A stretch of DNA of 64,000 bases, from positions 17,298,001-17,362,000 of the forward strand of contig JANTQA010000023.1 in the NCBI GenBank assembly GCA_027625915.1. The letters run 5' to 3'. The notes under the pieces were generated by a model. The model saw only the letters and a program-made list of their open reading frames with translations. It was not told the origin of the DNA and did no database searches. Positions 28,210 to 38,772 of this stretch are shown here, piece by piece. Within the stretch, counting starts at the first letter, position 1; the number at the start of each line of letters is the position of its first letter. Made by a program: the position numbers and the translations under genes. The DNA comes from Anaeramoeba flamelloides (taxonomy: Eukaryota > Metamonada > Anaeramoebidae).

Positions 28210-28795
28210 AGGTATTTTCAAAAATTTGTGGCATTTTTTTTACATTTCATAAAAAATCATCTTTGTTAGTGAAGGTATTCATTGATTGGTAATACCAAAT
28301 TAAGTTTAATATTAATATCGATTGAATAAAAGACTATGGTATTATTTTCAAAATATGTGTGTTAAAATATTTCCAAAAATGAAAAAAAAAAATTAAATAC
28401 ATTTTTTGGTGAAAATAATGTACAACCTATGTCAATAAAAAGACTGGAAATATGGAAAGGGTACAAATGATTTTTTAAACAATAAAATGTAGTTATATAT
28501 TTTCAATTCTATTTGAAAATTTATTGAGATTAAACGAGTTAATAAAATGATTTTTTTTTTAAAAAAGAAAATAATAAACAACTAATTTTAATACCTAAAA
28601 AATATCAGTTATAATTGAGACAAGAAAAATATTAAATATACAATATCATTAAAAACTATTTATTGTTTCTTGATAATAATTCAATTTGTGTCCAAATATT
28701 GTATTACATAAATAAAACAAATTAAATTTTCTAAAGATTGAGTTTAATAAATATATGTAAAAAAAATCTTCCCCACTTTTTTTGGAAATAGCTTT
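28210..28795 (+). repeat. Family I element (I2)
   Basis: A second full copy of the family at 24620-25206, same orientation, with ends GAGGTATTTTCAAAAATTTG and the inverse of GAAAGCTATTTCCAAAAAAA. It is the first of four repeats packed between 28.2 kb and the Lon stop codon. Confidence 0.75.
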
Positions 28796-28813
28796 CAAAA
28801 AATTTATAAATGT

Positions 28814-29362
28814 ACAACTAAACCCCAATTAAAAATTTTTAACACACCAAAATTTGATTTGTGAAAAAGAAAAACTTATTTCATCAATTTAAGAAGAAAT
28901 GCCAAATAAAAATCATTCACTAATTGAAATGTTAACACTTTTTTATAAATTACAATAATCACAAAAAAAAAATAAATAATTATCAATACTAATAAATCAT
29001 GGATGTGTTAAAAGATTTGGAGAGAAAAAAAGCAAAAAAATAGCATCGGGAAATATGTTGAAATTCTATTAGGAATATTGATCGATCAAATGATTAGAGA
29101 CTATCAATTAATTTTATTTGAGTTCTTCTATTTTGAAAACCTCAACTTTAACCTAAAAATAATTGCTGAAAAAAATTTTGATCGAATGAAACAAGTTTTG
29201 TAATTCAAAAAATGAAATGAAAAGAAATAACTATAAGATGAAAAAATGATTTTCATCTTTTACAAAAATCAAAATTATTTCCGATTTTCATGGAATTGTA
29301 TTTTTGTCATTGTTTGGAACGTTTTCACTTTGTGGAAATTTTTGAATTTTAGATTAGATGCA
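28814..29362 (+). repeat. Family C element (C2)
   Basis: It is collinear with C1 (6284-6831): 'AATTAAAAATTTTTAACAC' at the left, 'GATCGATCAAATGATTAGA', and a final 'TTTGAATTTTAG'. It is not interrupted here. It is non-coding. Confidence 0.7.
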
Positions 29363-29374
29363 TAATTTTTTCTA

Positions 29375-29860
29375 TTAAAATGGCTGATAAATCCAAATAA
29401 TAAAGGTGATAAAGGGTCTCCTTGCTATACCCCTAATCCTACTTTTTTTATAGTAACTATTTAGAAATATTTTGATTTTTTCATTTCTAATATATTCAAG
29501 AGTATATAATGTACTAAAATATAGGATTTATCTTAATAAAACATTTTTTGATATCAATTGTAACAACAAAGAATTCTATATTTTTTGAAGTTTTTCTAAT
29601 TCCAAAAGGTATTTAAAACAGTTATTCTTGTATCTAATTTTTTTTTAAAATTCGAATTCTGAATCTGATATTAAATTTCAAGATTCTTTGATACCCTTAT
29701 AAACAAGTTTATAAAAAGCCTTGCTTTTGTGTTATTAATTGATATAGGTCTTTAATTTAATGGAATTCCTCTATCTCCAGCTTTGTGAATAAAAAAAGTT
29801 ACTTATTAGAGCTTTTGATGATAACATGATACAATCACAATCTTAACTTTAAAATTGTTA
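29375..29860 (-). mobile_element. Decayed LINE (non-LTR retrotransposon) reverse-transcriptase fragment
   Basis: Read on the minus strand, pieces match reverse-transcriptase landmarks in the right order. KAGDRGIPLN-stop-RPISINNTKAR corresponds to the N-x-RPISL block. FFVVTIDIKKCFIKINP corresponds to the first catalytic-Asp block. GV-stop-QGDPLSPLLF corresponds to the G-V-R/K-Q-G-D-P-L-S-P block. Several in-frame stops and frame breaks occur and neither end of a full element is present, so this is an inactive fragment of the RT domain. It is the only clear protein-level trace of a mobile element in the window. Confidence 0.8.
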
Positions 29861-29892
29861 TAACCCGTACCTCTATTAGTTTTATTTTTTGA

Positions 29893-30229
29893 GATTTGAA
29901 GTGAAATAAAAATTAATTAAAAATACTAACAAAATAAAATTTTTTCTTTCCAAAATCAAGTACTTTGCAACCTATAAAACGAAAAATATTGTTTGATCAT
30001 TTTCAAGAATTAACTTAATTGTTAATAAAAATAATAATTTAATTTTTTTCGTTTTAAATTGGAAAATTGCTAAATTTTGAATTTTTAAAAATATACTCAA
30101 TTTAATAAATTGTTTAGATTGAGGTTAGCTCATCCATTTCAAAAGCCTTAACATCAATTACGATAAAAAAATTTTTTTTTTAGGATCTCAAGATGATTTC
30201 CATTTTATTTTGAGAAAAGACTGCTTCAT
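29893..30229 (+). repeat. Family H right-end fragment (H4) abutting the Lon stop codon
   Basis: It matches the right third of H1 (11150-11475): 'CGTTTTA…', 'TAGCTCATCCATTTCAAAAG', 'GATTTCCATTTTATTTT', 'GACTGCTTCATTTAA'. It ends within a few bases of the Lon stop, so Lon's 3' UTR and poly(A) signal must lie in repeat DNA. Confidence 0.65.
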
Positions 30230-33200
30230 TTAAAAAAGAATTTTATAAATATCATCATATTTTTGAACAAAATGGGGTGTTATTCCCTTTGTGATATAAT
30301 CTTCTAATTCGTACCAATCACGTTCATTTTCTTTCGGAAAGATTAATTGATTAATGCCTGATCTTCTAGCAGCCAAAACTTTTTCTTTAAGTCCGCCAAT
30401 TGGCAAAACTTTGCCACTTAGAGTAATTTCACCTGTCATTGCAAAGTCCTCTTTAACCGGTTTTTGCAAGGCTAAAGAGATTAAACTGGTTACTATGGTC
30501 ACGCCAGCACTTGGTCCGTCTTTAGGTATTGCGCCTTCTGGGCAATGTGTGTGTATGTGGCTTTCTTCTAAAAAGGTGTTATTTGGTTCTTTTTCTCGTA
30601 AGAATTTTTTGGCAAAGGTATAAGAAATGAGTGAACTTTCCTTCATAACTTCTCCTAATTGACCCGTAATTTTGTGTGATCCCTTTTTTTTCCCTTTTTT
30701 CTTATCTTGTGAAGTTTCTTCATTAATTTCATCGAATTCTGTTTTGATCGATTCAATGTAAGATAAGGCCCCACCAAAATGTGACCAAGCCAAGCCAGTG
30801 ACTACACCTACTCCTGTTTTTTTAAAGATACGGTCACCTAAAAAGATTGCTTTACCTAAATATTCTTGTAAATCCTTTTCCTCTACAATTATTGGGAAAT
30901 TAACTAATTGATGTTTTTGTTGTTGCTGTTTTTCTTCTTGGCTTTCTTCCACCTCTTTCTGTTGGGATGTTGATGTTGATGTTGATGTTGTTGTTGAATC
31001 AGTAGAATTTTTATTTGAAATAGCAATTTTATAAGCAATTTTTCGATGAATTTTTTCCAGATTTTTTTGTAAATTCCTTACTCCTGCCTCTCTGCAATAA
31101 TCACGTATCAAAGTTCTAATTGCGTTTTCTGTGATTTTAACTTGATTTTCCTTGATTCCAGTTTCCTTTTGAACCTTTTTAATTAAATATTTTTTCGCAA
31201 TTTGCAATTTTTCTTCTTCGACATAACCAGAAATTCTGATAACCTCCATTCTGTCTAGCAGGGGACTAGGTATTGTACTTGTTACATTGGCTGTCATTAC
31301 AAAAAGAACTTTCGAAAGGTCATAAGAAACATCTAAGAAATGGTCCAAAAATTCAGAATTTTGCTCTGGATCTAAGGCCTCTAAAAGAGCAGATGATGGG
31401 TCACCTTTATACGAGACACCCAATTTGTCGACTTCGTCAAGGACAAATACGGGATTTGAGGTTTTCAAGTTTTTCATTCCTTGAATAAACAGGCCGGGCA
31501 ATGCGCCAATATAGGTTCGCTTAAATCCCTTGAGGGCCGAAGAATCCGACAGCCCGCCCAGCGAGTATCTAAAAAATTCTCGATTCAGCGCTCTCGACAA
31601 GCTTTTCCCAATCGAGGTTTTGCCCACTCCCGGTGGGCCAACCAGGCACAAGATCTTGCCGTGCAAGGAACCCTTAAGGTTGCCGACCGCAATGAATTCC
31701 AAGATTCTTTTTTTAACATCGGCGAGGCCATAATGATCCTCATCCAGAATCTCCTTCGCGAGCAAGATGTCCAGGTTTTCCTTTTGATACGTCATCCATG
31801 GCAGCTTGATCAGCCAATCCAAATAATTTCTTGTCGTGTTAAACTCTAAAGAGGAAACGTTCAATTGCATGAGCTTTTCGAATTGCTCTTCGATAACATC
31901 CTTGGCATGCTTGGGATATTGTTTCTCCCCCATTTGCTTCCGAAACTTTTGGATGATGTCCCAGTTGCCCTTGCCCTGGATGCCCAGCTCGGATTTTATT
32001 TCCTTCATCTGCTTCTCAAGGTAGATCTTTTTCTGCTCGATCGACAAACGCTGGGATACCGTTTTCATGACGTGTTGCCGAACCTTGCTGAACTTGATCT
32101 CCTCTTTGAGCAATTCCTTCACAAGCCGAAACCTCTTGCTTGTTGGAATGGTGCCCAAAACGCCCTGGAGCTCGGTTCCCCGAGACGTGGTAATTGAGCA
32201 CGACAAATCTAAGAGCGAAGACAGCGAAAACTTTTTGATGTTTTGCAACAGGTACTGTACGCTGTCAGCAAAGAATGGCTTGAGGACGATCAGCTCTTTT
32301 AATAAATCAAAAATGATCTTCTTGTACCTGAGCGCTTCTTCGGGATCGATCGAAAACCCACCAAAGCCTGTGCTGTCATTGTTGTCGTTGATGCTGCCAG
32401 CATTTACCATGTCAATGTCAATCAGAAAATGCTTCTGGCTTGGAGTGATCTTTAAGGCCTTCACCCTCTCAAGCCCCGTGCAACTCACAACCGAATGCAG
32501 CGAATGTGGGACGTCACTTGGGTTGATAACCGCTAAGGTGCCAATGCCAGGCAAGTTCTCCAATGGGTTTCCTTTGCTTGTTTTGGATATGAAAAAATCA
32601 CTAAACTTTTGCCGTAATGTTTTTTTCTTCTTGTGCTCCCTCGCAAAGCCCTCATCGCCTTGGCGCATTTCCGGCTGCATTTGGTAATCCTTAACAAAGA
32701 AAAAGGCAACCTTCTGGCTTGGGTTCTCCTTTGTGCGCCGAAACGGTGGTAAAATCGTCTGAATTGTAACACCGGGAAACAGTGGCCTGTTTAAAAGTGG
32801 CACAAGCGGTACCTGCATAGGGAAAGTGAATTTTTCTTGTCCTGAGTGATCTTTTAACTTGGTTTTTTGGGGGTAGGTTAATTTAATTTTTGATTAGGTT
32901 TGTAATAGTTTGTTTTTTGTTTTTTTTTTTTTTGACGTTTGTTTTTTTGATGTTTTTTTTTTTTATTTTGTGTTTTTGTGTTGTGATTAAGTTTTTTTTT
33001 TGTTTTTTTTTGTTGTAAAGTTTGTTTTTTGCATTCAAAGAGTTTCGTTTTTGTGAAGAGAGAAAAAAGAAAAAATTTCATTCAGTATGTGAAAATTATT
33101 TGAAAAGAAAAGATAAAAAAGGAAAATAAGATGGAAAAAAATTTAAAGTTACAGTTTGATCACTCCCTTGAATGGAATAACGATCTTTTCCATGTAAAAG

Positions 33201-33386
33201 ATCTTGAATTTCAGGTGTTTGTGTGTAAAGCCTTTTAAGCGAACGGAAATTGGTTTCAAATTGGCAATTTGTTTGTTTATTGTGAAAGGATCGTGTTTGA
33301 GGTGAATTTGGTAAATTCACAAGTGATAGAAAATAGGATTTGTTTACAATTTGTTTTCGTAAAGTTTTGTTCAGCAGTGTTAACAT
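30230..33386 (-). CDS. Lon protease (LonA type), predicted organellar (mitochondrion-related)
   Basis: Lon is a hexameric AAA+ serine protease that degrades damaged matrix proteins. Exon 1 is 33153-33386 (78 residues); exon 2 is 30230-32812 (860 residues). The 340-bp intron (GTAACT…ATGCAG) is phase 0. The ATG at 32818 that seems to start the long frame is part of the acceptor. Exon 1 encodes MLTLLNKTLRKQIVNKSYFL…, basic and hydroxylated with no acidic residue, like a mitochondrial presequence. Exon 2 follows the family order: N-domain from VPLVPLLNRPLFPGV; Walker A GPPGVGKT (470-477); Walker B VFVLDEVD (533-540); EALDPEQNSEFLDHF; catalytic Ser in KDGPSAG (S846) and Lys in GGLKEK (K887). A Ser/Thr/Gln-rich insert (about 677-716) loosens the linker to the protease domain. 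The length of about 938 suits mitochondrial Lon. There is no C-terminal SKL, which argues against peroxisomal Lon. The coding GC content changes sharply near 31480. Confidence 0.93.
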
Positions 33387-34096
33387 TATTTTTGGAATAA
33401 AACTCAAAAAATGATAAAATCAAAATAATTTCACGATAAAAATAGAAGAAAAATTGGAGCCGTTTTTTTTCTAGACAACGCTTGATTTTTTTTAAAATTG
33501 TTCCAAATTTTGAAAGGAACTACAAGATCAGAATTCAATAACTTTTAATTTAGAAGTTTTTACAATTAAAACTTTTAAAAAGATGTGATTTGGATAAATT
33601 TCCAATTTTTAGTTTTCATAAAAAGAGTTTCAGGTTATTAGAAGTTAACTAATATTTTTCTTTTTGATAACTTTCAAAAATTTCTATTAAATTCGAAATT
33701 ATTTTCTTTGTTTTTTATTATTTTTTGGCCTTTTTGAGAGAATTATAAAAATATGTTTTAGGGTATTTGAAATTTGAAAATAGATGACAGAATACCCGAG
33801 AATGAAATCTTGCAAAATTGTCTGTCTAAAAGTCCGAAAAAGTCTTGAAAGTATTTGTATGATTTGTGCTATTCTTGTCATGTTCTCAAAGGTCAAATTG
33901 TTGCAACTTTTGTATTTGAAAGATGATCATCTAATATTTATTATAAATTGTTAGAACGAATTCGAATAGTGTTTTGGAAGTCAAATCAGATGTTGAATTA
34001 TCATCTTTTTGTGATTAGATTTAATTATCTTTTACAAATAGTTATTATTTTCTTCAAATTTTTTACTAAAGTCCTTAAAAAGACTAATTTACACAA
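33387..34096. other. Intergenic spacer between Lon and tRNA-Leu
   Basis: It presumably holds the Lon promoter at its left end. The minus frame at 33699-33896 shows no family features. No repeat was recognised. Confidence 0.4.
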
Positions 34097-34177
34097 GCTA
34101 ATGTGGCCGAGTGGTTAAGGCGCTGGATTTAAGTCCCAGTGGAAGTATCCGCGCAGGTTCGAGTCCTGTCATTAGCA
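34097..34177 (+). tRNA. tRNA-Leu (anticodon UAA), type II, no intron
   Basis: An 81-nt cloverleaf. The acceptor stem GCTAATG pairs with CATTAGC, followed by discriminator A. The D-arm is GCCGAGTGGTTAAGGC. The anticodon arm CTGG-ATTTAAGTC-CCAG carries anticodon TAA. A long variable arm (TGGAAGTATCCGCG) and the T-arm CAGG-TTCGAGT-CCTG complete it. Internal Pol III promoter: A box TGGCCGAGTGG (34104-34114) and B box GGTTCGAGTCC (34156-34166). CCA is not encoded, as usual in eukaryotes. Confidence 0.97.
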
Positions 34178-34186
34178 TTTTTTTTT
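34178..34186 (+). terminator. RNA polymerase III terminator (T9)
   Basis: Nine T residues directly after the tRNA discriminator base; a standard Pol III stop signal. Confidence 0.85.
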
Positions 34187-36058
34187 GCCTTAATTATGCT
34201 TTTTATCATTCTTTTTTCACTTTTTAGTCATTACTCAAAAATTTTTTTTGATTAAAAAATAAAATCAAAGATCAAAATTATTGAAAAAAAAAACAATATT
34301 CAAAAAACTCTATTGATATTAAACGATAGAACTCAACTATTAAGAACCTTGAAAATACAGTTACATTATTTTTTTAATTTTAAAGATTCAGTAACTAACC
34401 AATTAAATTCTCTATACCCAAGGACTAGCCGAAAACAAAAAACGATTTTGTAGATTTCACTTCTTTTGATAGACAAAAAATTCAGTTAACAAAATAATAA
34501 ACAATTAAAATCGATCTCACGATTGACAAAATTCAAAAAACTAAAAAAAAATAGAAACATAGGATCTCAACTAACAAAAACCTAAATAACAAAAAAATTT
34601 CAAAATTTCTAATCTGAAACAAAGATTATTAACAAAAAAAAGTTTCAAAGTATCTCAATTGCAAAAAACCAAAACAAAAAAAAAAATTTATTGGATTTTA
34701 ATGACAAAAAAGAAATTAACAAAATATTTTACAAAAGATTTTCTAAATTAGATTTTTTTGTTAATAGGGTTTTTAATTTATCTTATTACATAAAAAGACT
34801 TTGTGAACAGAAATTCAAAAATTAATTTTTTTGCGTTAAACTTTCAAGATCAGTCATCTTTTAGGTGATATTTTTGTCGAAAATGATTTAGATAAAGAAA
34901 TTGATCGAGATGAATTAAGGAACAGAGATTAAAATAAAAGATGTTTTTTTGGGGTTAAAAGATCCAAAAATTAATAAAGTATTCTTTGAGAAAAATTGAA
35001 CCAAAATAAAAAAATTATCACTTGGCAATGATTATTCTTTTTCTGGGTCTTTTCAAAAATAGTATCATAATTTTTTATTAAATATCATTTTTTATGGAAT
35101 TTCTTGAATTTATTAAGAATTTCCTTTTATAGGATATGATAAAATTAACAATGGGTTTTACACTGGTACTCTTATAAAACGGTTTTCTTATAAAACGGTT
35201 TTCTTATATCTAGAAACTTCTTATTTATTAAAATATTTCTCTTCTTAGAGGTTAACCGACTTTTGTGGGTTTCAGAATTCTGATTATACTTTTAAATTAT
35301 GTTTTTTACCCTTTTTAACTCAAAAATTTAGTTCTGTAAAAAAAAAAAAATCAAAAAATTATATTTCCAAACAGTAAACACATAATTTCTTTTACATAAA
35401 ATAAACACTATAAAATAATATTCTGTCAAATAAAATATGCAATAGAATTATCATAAAAAATTTCCAAAAAAAAAAATTCAGATCTTAAAAAATGTAGGGA
35501 TATCTTGTTATTTTTTGAACCTATTTACTGTTCCTATTAGACTCTAAACCAATATAGCGGGTATTGTTTCTAATTTTTTTTTTTGTTTCATAGAATAAAA
35601 ATTAGGTACTGTCAGTTTCATTTATAAGGGTATAGTCATTACCGTGAATATTTCCCACACTCAAGGGGTGGCCTGAAACAAAAAACGGTATTGTGAGATA
35701 GATCTTCTTTTGGTTGAAAAAATTAAAATAATAAAAAAAAAAAAAATTCATTGGATCTCTTTGATAAAAAAATCAACGAAGAAAAATAATTCCAAAAGAG
35801 TTCTCAATTTTGAAAAAATAAAATTTTTAAAAAAAAAATCATCTTTTCTCATTTTCTATTTCCTAATGGTGAAATTTCTTTAATTTTATACAAATTGCTT
35901 TCTTTTATTTCGCAATAAATTTAATTCGGTTTAATCTAGTTTGTGATTATTTTGCAACTTTCTAAATTTGGTTGGGTATGGATTATGTAATATTCTGAAG
36001 ATAAAAATAACTCATTTGAGAATTGTCAAAAATTAAAAAAAAAAATCACAACCATCTA
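34187..36058. other. Gene-free AT-rich stretch
   Basis: No credible gene. Small items: a perfect 17-bp tandem duplication (TCTTATAAAACGGTTTT twice, about 35170-35204) and a weak family-B-like end near 35610. The rest is A/T homopolymer-rich. Confidence 0.45.
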
Positions 36059-36163
36059 AAAAAGCGCCAAAGAGCGAAACTTCAAAACTGACATCGTTGT
36101 TTTCAAAATTGTATATTCTAACCATTCTAATTGGAAATTGAGTGTCGCTCTTTGGCGCTTTTT
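36059..36163. repeat. Miniature 105-bp inverted-repeat element with GC-rich ends (family L)
   Basis: Ends AAAAAGCGCCAAAGAGCGA and its exact inverse, flanked by TA on both sides. The centre is AT-rich. The ends are conspicuous for GC in this genome. It is a very small TA-inserted MITE or a strong hairpin. The minus frame running over it (36056-36280) is an artefact. Confidence 0.8.
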
Positions 36164-36305
36164 TATAAAAATATCCTCATTTTTTGTTGTTGATTTTTGG
36201 AGTTGATCATAAATCATAGGTTGGTTGGTTTTTGATTGGTTTTTAGTCCTCATAAAAATTACTAAAAAGTTTTTTAGCATTTCAGAAAAAAAAATTTCAC
36301 CGCAA

Positions 36306-36496
36306 TGACTCGAATCTTAAGGTACAAACTTTCAACGGAATATAAGGTTCAAAAAAATCTCAAATTAAGGTACAAAATTTGAAATTGTTTTTTATACAAT
36401 TTATTTTAATTGAATTTGAATTTTGTGCCTTAATTTGAGATTTTTTTTGTGCTTTAAATTTGGTTCAAAGTTTGTACCTTAAAAGTGGAACTGACT
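36306..36496. repeat. Family B MITE (B4), left end eroded
   Basis: It matches B1-B3. The right end AAAGTGGAACTGACTGTAG is intact, while the left ACAGTC end has diverged. The palindromic interior is retained. Confidence 0.8.
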
Positions 36497-36812
36497 GTAG
36501 TAGTTTTATCTAACTTTTTTTTAAAAAAAATTTATTTTTTCATACTAGTACTATCTTAAATAATAAATCAGAAAAAAATATTCTCAATTATTCAAAAAAA
36601 TACGATAATTGAAACTTGATAAGAATACAATTGTTAATCCTTATAAACAGATAAAATATTGAAAATTTTAAAAATTAAAAAGAAATCAAAATTAATATTA
36701 AAATCTAAAAAAAAAATGAATCATGATTTTCGAATTATGTAAGATTAATTTTTTATCATGGGTTTTAATATTAAAACATTTAGAAATGAAGGGTTTTTTT
36801 TATATAAATAAA

Positions 36813-37362
36813 CCATTTTCCAGTTACCGGGGCTAAGTTGTAGTGTGTTGGGTGGATGTGTTTAAAGTTTTTGAATAGGTATTAGAAAAATAATTTTATT
36901 TTGGCAGTTCCAAAATTGAAATCATTTTACTCTTCATTTTTTTTTGCTTTTTTACTTTTCATTTTTTCCGATTTTTTTTTTTAGTCATTTAATTCATTTT
37001 TATATTTTTTTTTTATTTCAAGATCAATAGCCACTCTATCAAAAGGTGCTATTCAAATGTTACTTAGACAGTATAACAGATTGTATCAAAAGTATATTGA
37101 TTTATATTAGGATTTTAATTTAATCTTTAAATGAAGATCAAAAAGAACATTTTAGTTTTTCTCAATAAGTTACATAAGAATTTGAGTTTTGTCAATTTTA
37201 CAAAAATATATTGATTTATCAATTTTACTTCATATGTATATCAACAATTCTTTGGGATTTTTATTTTTCTATTTATTTCTTATTTGCTCCTTATAGGCGA
37301 ATTATAAAAAATAATTGATATTTAAAAAAAAAATTTTGTCATTTGACAGAAACAAAGTTTAT
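36813..37362 (+). repeat. Family J element (J2)
   Basis: A full-length copy of about 550 bp, from 'CATTTTCCAGTTACCGGGG' to 'GACAGAAACAAAGTTTA'. Internal landmarks are 'TTTTACTTCATATGTATATC' and 'CTTATTTGCTCC'. It is non-coding. Confidence 0.7.
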
Positions 37363-37836
37363 AAAAATAAAAAAATCAAAATAGCATTTGTCTTTTATGT
37401 TTCAAATATGAATAGAAGGAAATAATAGAAAATATTGATCATTTTTTATGGTGTATGTGCTTCTTAGAGAAAAATAAGATAGATTAATATTTCTGAATAA
37501 ATCACAAGAAATAAATCTTAGTGAATTAATTTTAAACCAAGACAGTTAAAAATGACTTTCATTAATTTATGAACACTGAAATCTGTATTTATGAGCTTAA
37601 ATTACTTTTTTTTAAATTTATGTAAAAGGGCATCAAGAGTGTAATTTACACTTCTTTATATATTAATAAATATAAAAAAAAATTAAAAAAAATTATATTC
37701 ATTTATTATAATTATTAGTAATCAATCCGAAAGGAAATTAAGCTTAATAAACAGCAAGAAAAAAAAAATAAATAAGAAAAAATAAATTCATAAATGTGGT
37801 GAAATTTAGAATTAATTAATCGATCGATTCAGATGA
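37363..37836. other. 3' flank of the EGF-motif gene
   Basis: AT-rich, no gene seen. It presumably contains the 3' UTR of the minus-strand gene that ends at 37837. Confidence 0.4.
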
Positions 37837-38772
37837 TTAGTCAGTCTTGGGTTTTCTTTTTTTCGTAACCTTTTTTCTTCTCCAAATCCAAAGAGGGATG
37901 AATAGCACCAAACAAACAATTGGTATTATTAAAGCAGCTTTGTTCAGGGGGGAAGTTTCTTGCAAGTCTTCAATATCTAAAAGCCCAGACACATCGAGAT
38001 ATTGTTGAAACACTTGGCAATTATTACAGCCTTCAAAGCCGATCTGAGTTTCTGTGTAAAGACGCCCACCAGTCCAAAGGTTATCTGGGTAGGTTGACAG
38101 ATCGACATCAATTTCAATTACTTGCTCCCCAAGAAGCTTTTCTTGTGTCCACACACCATTTTGATATAAAAGATTTGTTTTTTTGTAGGGATTCAATAAA
38201 TCATAGACTTGGAGATAAAAATCGGAATCGTCTGGCTCTTCAGACAAGGCAAAGCTTTGATCACCGTTTTCAACATAATAGTCAAAATTTGCTTCGCTTT
38301 GGTTCCTGCTGTCTGAAAATTTACAGCTCAATTTAAATCCAAAATGTACTATATTTTTTTCTTTTTCGATTAAACACGGCCTTGATGGGCTTGTGTCTAA
38401 ACAGCTATTTAGATTTGAACCTTCGCCATCACCATCAACATAGTTTTTACAATTAAGATCCGGGTATTCCAAAGTGATGTTACAATCAATGCTCCTCTTT
38501 TCGGAACACGTTTCACCAGTATAGTCAAGAGCACAAAGACACGAGTTTGTTGGTGGATCATAGATCCCAAATTCTGTGCAATTCAGTTTTTCTGATTCAA
38601 ACACAAAGTATTCTTCTTCCTCTTTTAATTCTTCTTTTGCTTCTTCGTTGACTACTTCTACTTTTTCTACTCCTTTTTTTTGAATGTTGGTTTTTTCTTT
38701 GTTTTCAAACGAAATAATGGTTTCAAAAAAGGCCAGTAACACCAAAAATAAAAGAAATTTTGAAGATTTCAT
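37837..38772 (-). CDS. Type I membrane protein with a single EGF-like motif
   Basis: 311 residues, one exon. The frame opens at TTG (38790) but the first ATG (38772) exactly starts a signal peptide (KFLLFLVLLAFFETII, 1-21), so I use it. Residues 23-60 are acidic and Lys/Glu-rich. An EGF-like segment follows: C65…YDPPTNSCLCALDYTGETC (C78, C80, C89). A Cys-rich ectodomain of about 180 residues has further cysteines (97, 108, 124, 133, 150, 249, 252) and NxT/NxS glycosylation sites (N64, N98, N157). Residues 279-297 (ALIIPIVCLVLFIPLWIW) are a membrane helix, followed by a short strongly basic tail RRKKVTKKRKPK. It is probably a cell-surface protein. The ectodomain beyond the EGF motif matches no family I know; partner and function are unknown. 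Confidence 0.8.
   Translation of the reverse strand: MKSSKFLLFLVLLAFFETIISFENKEKTNIQKKGVEKVEVVNEEAKEELKEEEEYFVFESEKLNCTEFGIYDPPTNSCLCALDYTGETCSEKRSIDCNITLEYPDLNCKNYVDGDGEGSNLNSCLDTSPSRPCLIEKEKNIVHFGFKLSCKFSDSRNQSEANFDYYVENGDQSFALSEEPDDSDFYLQVYDLLNPYKKTNLLYQNGVWTQEKLLGEQVIEIDVDLSTYPDNLWTGGRLYTETQIGFEGCNNCQVFQQYLDVSGLLDIEDLQETSPLNKAALIIPIVCLVLFIPLWIWRRKKVTKKRKPKTD

Noticed and set aside
30354-32687. Several plus-strand frames of 60-206 residues
   Set aside because: Antisense shadows of the Lon gene, whose minus-strand frame is fully supported by family motifs.
35600-35640. Fifth family B copy (ACTGTCAGTTTCATTTATAA)
   Set aside because: Only one weak end is present and no palindromic interior follows.
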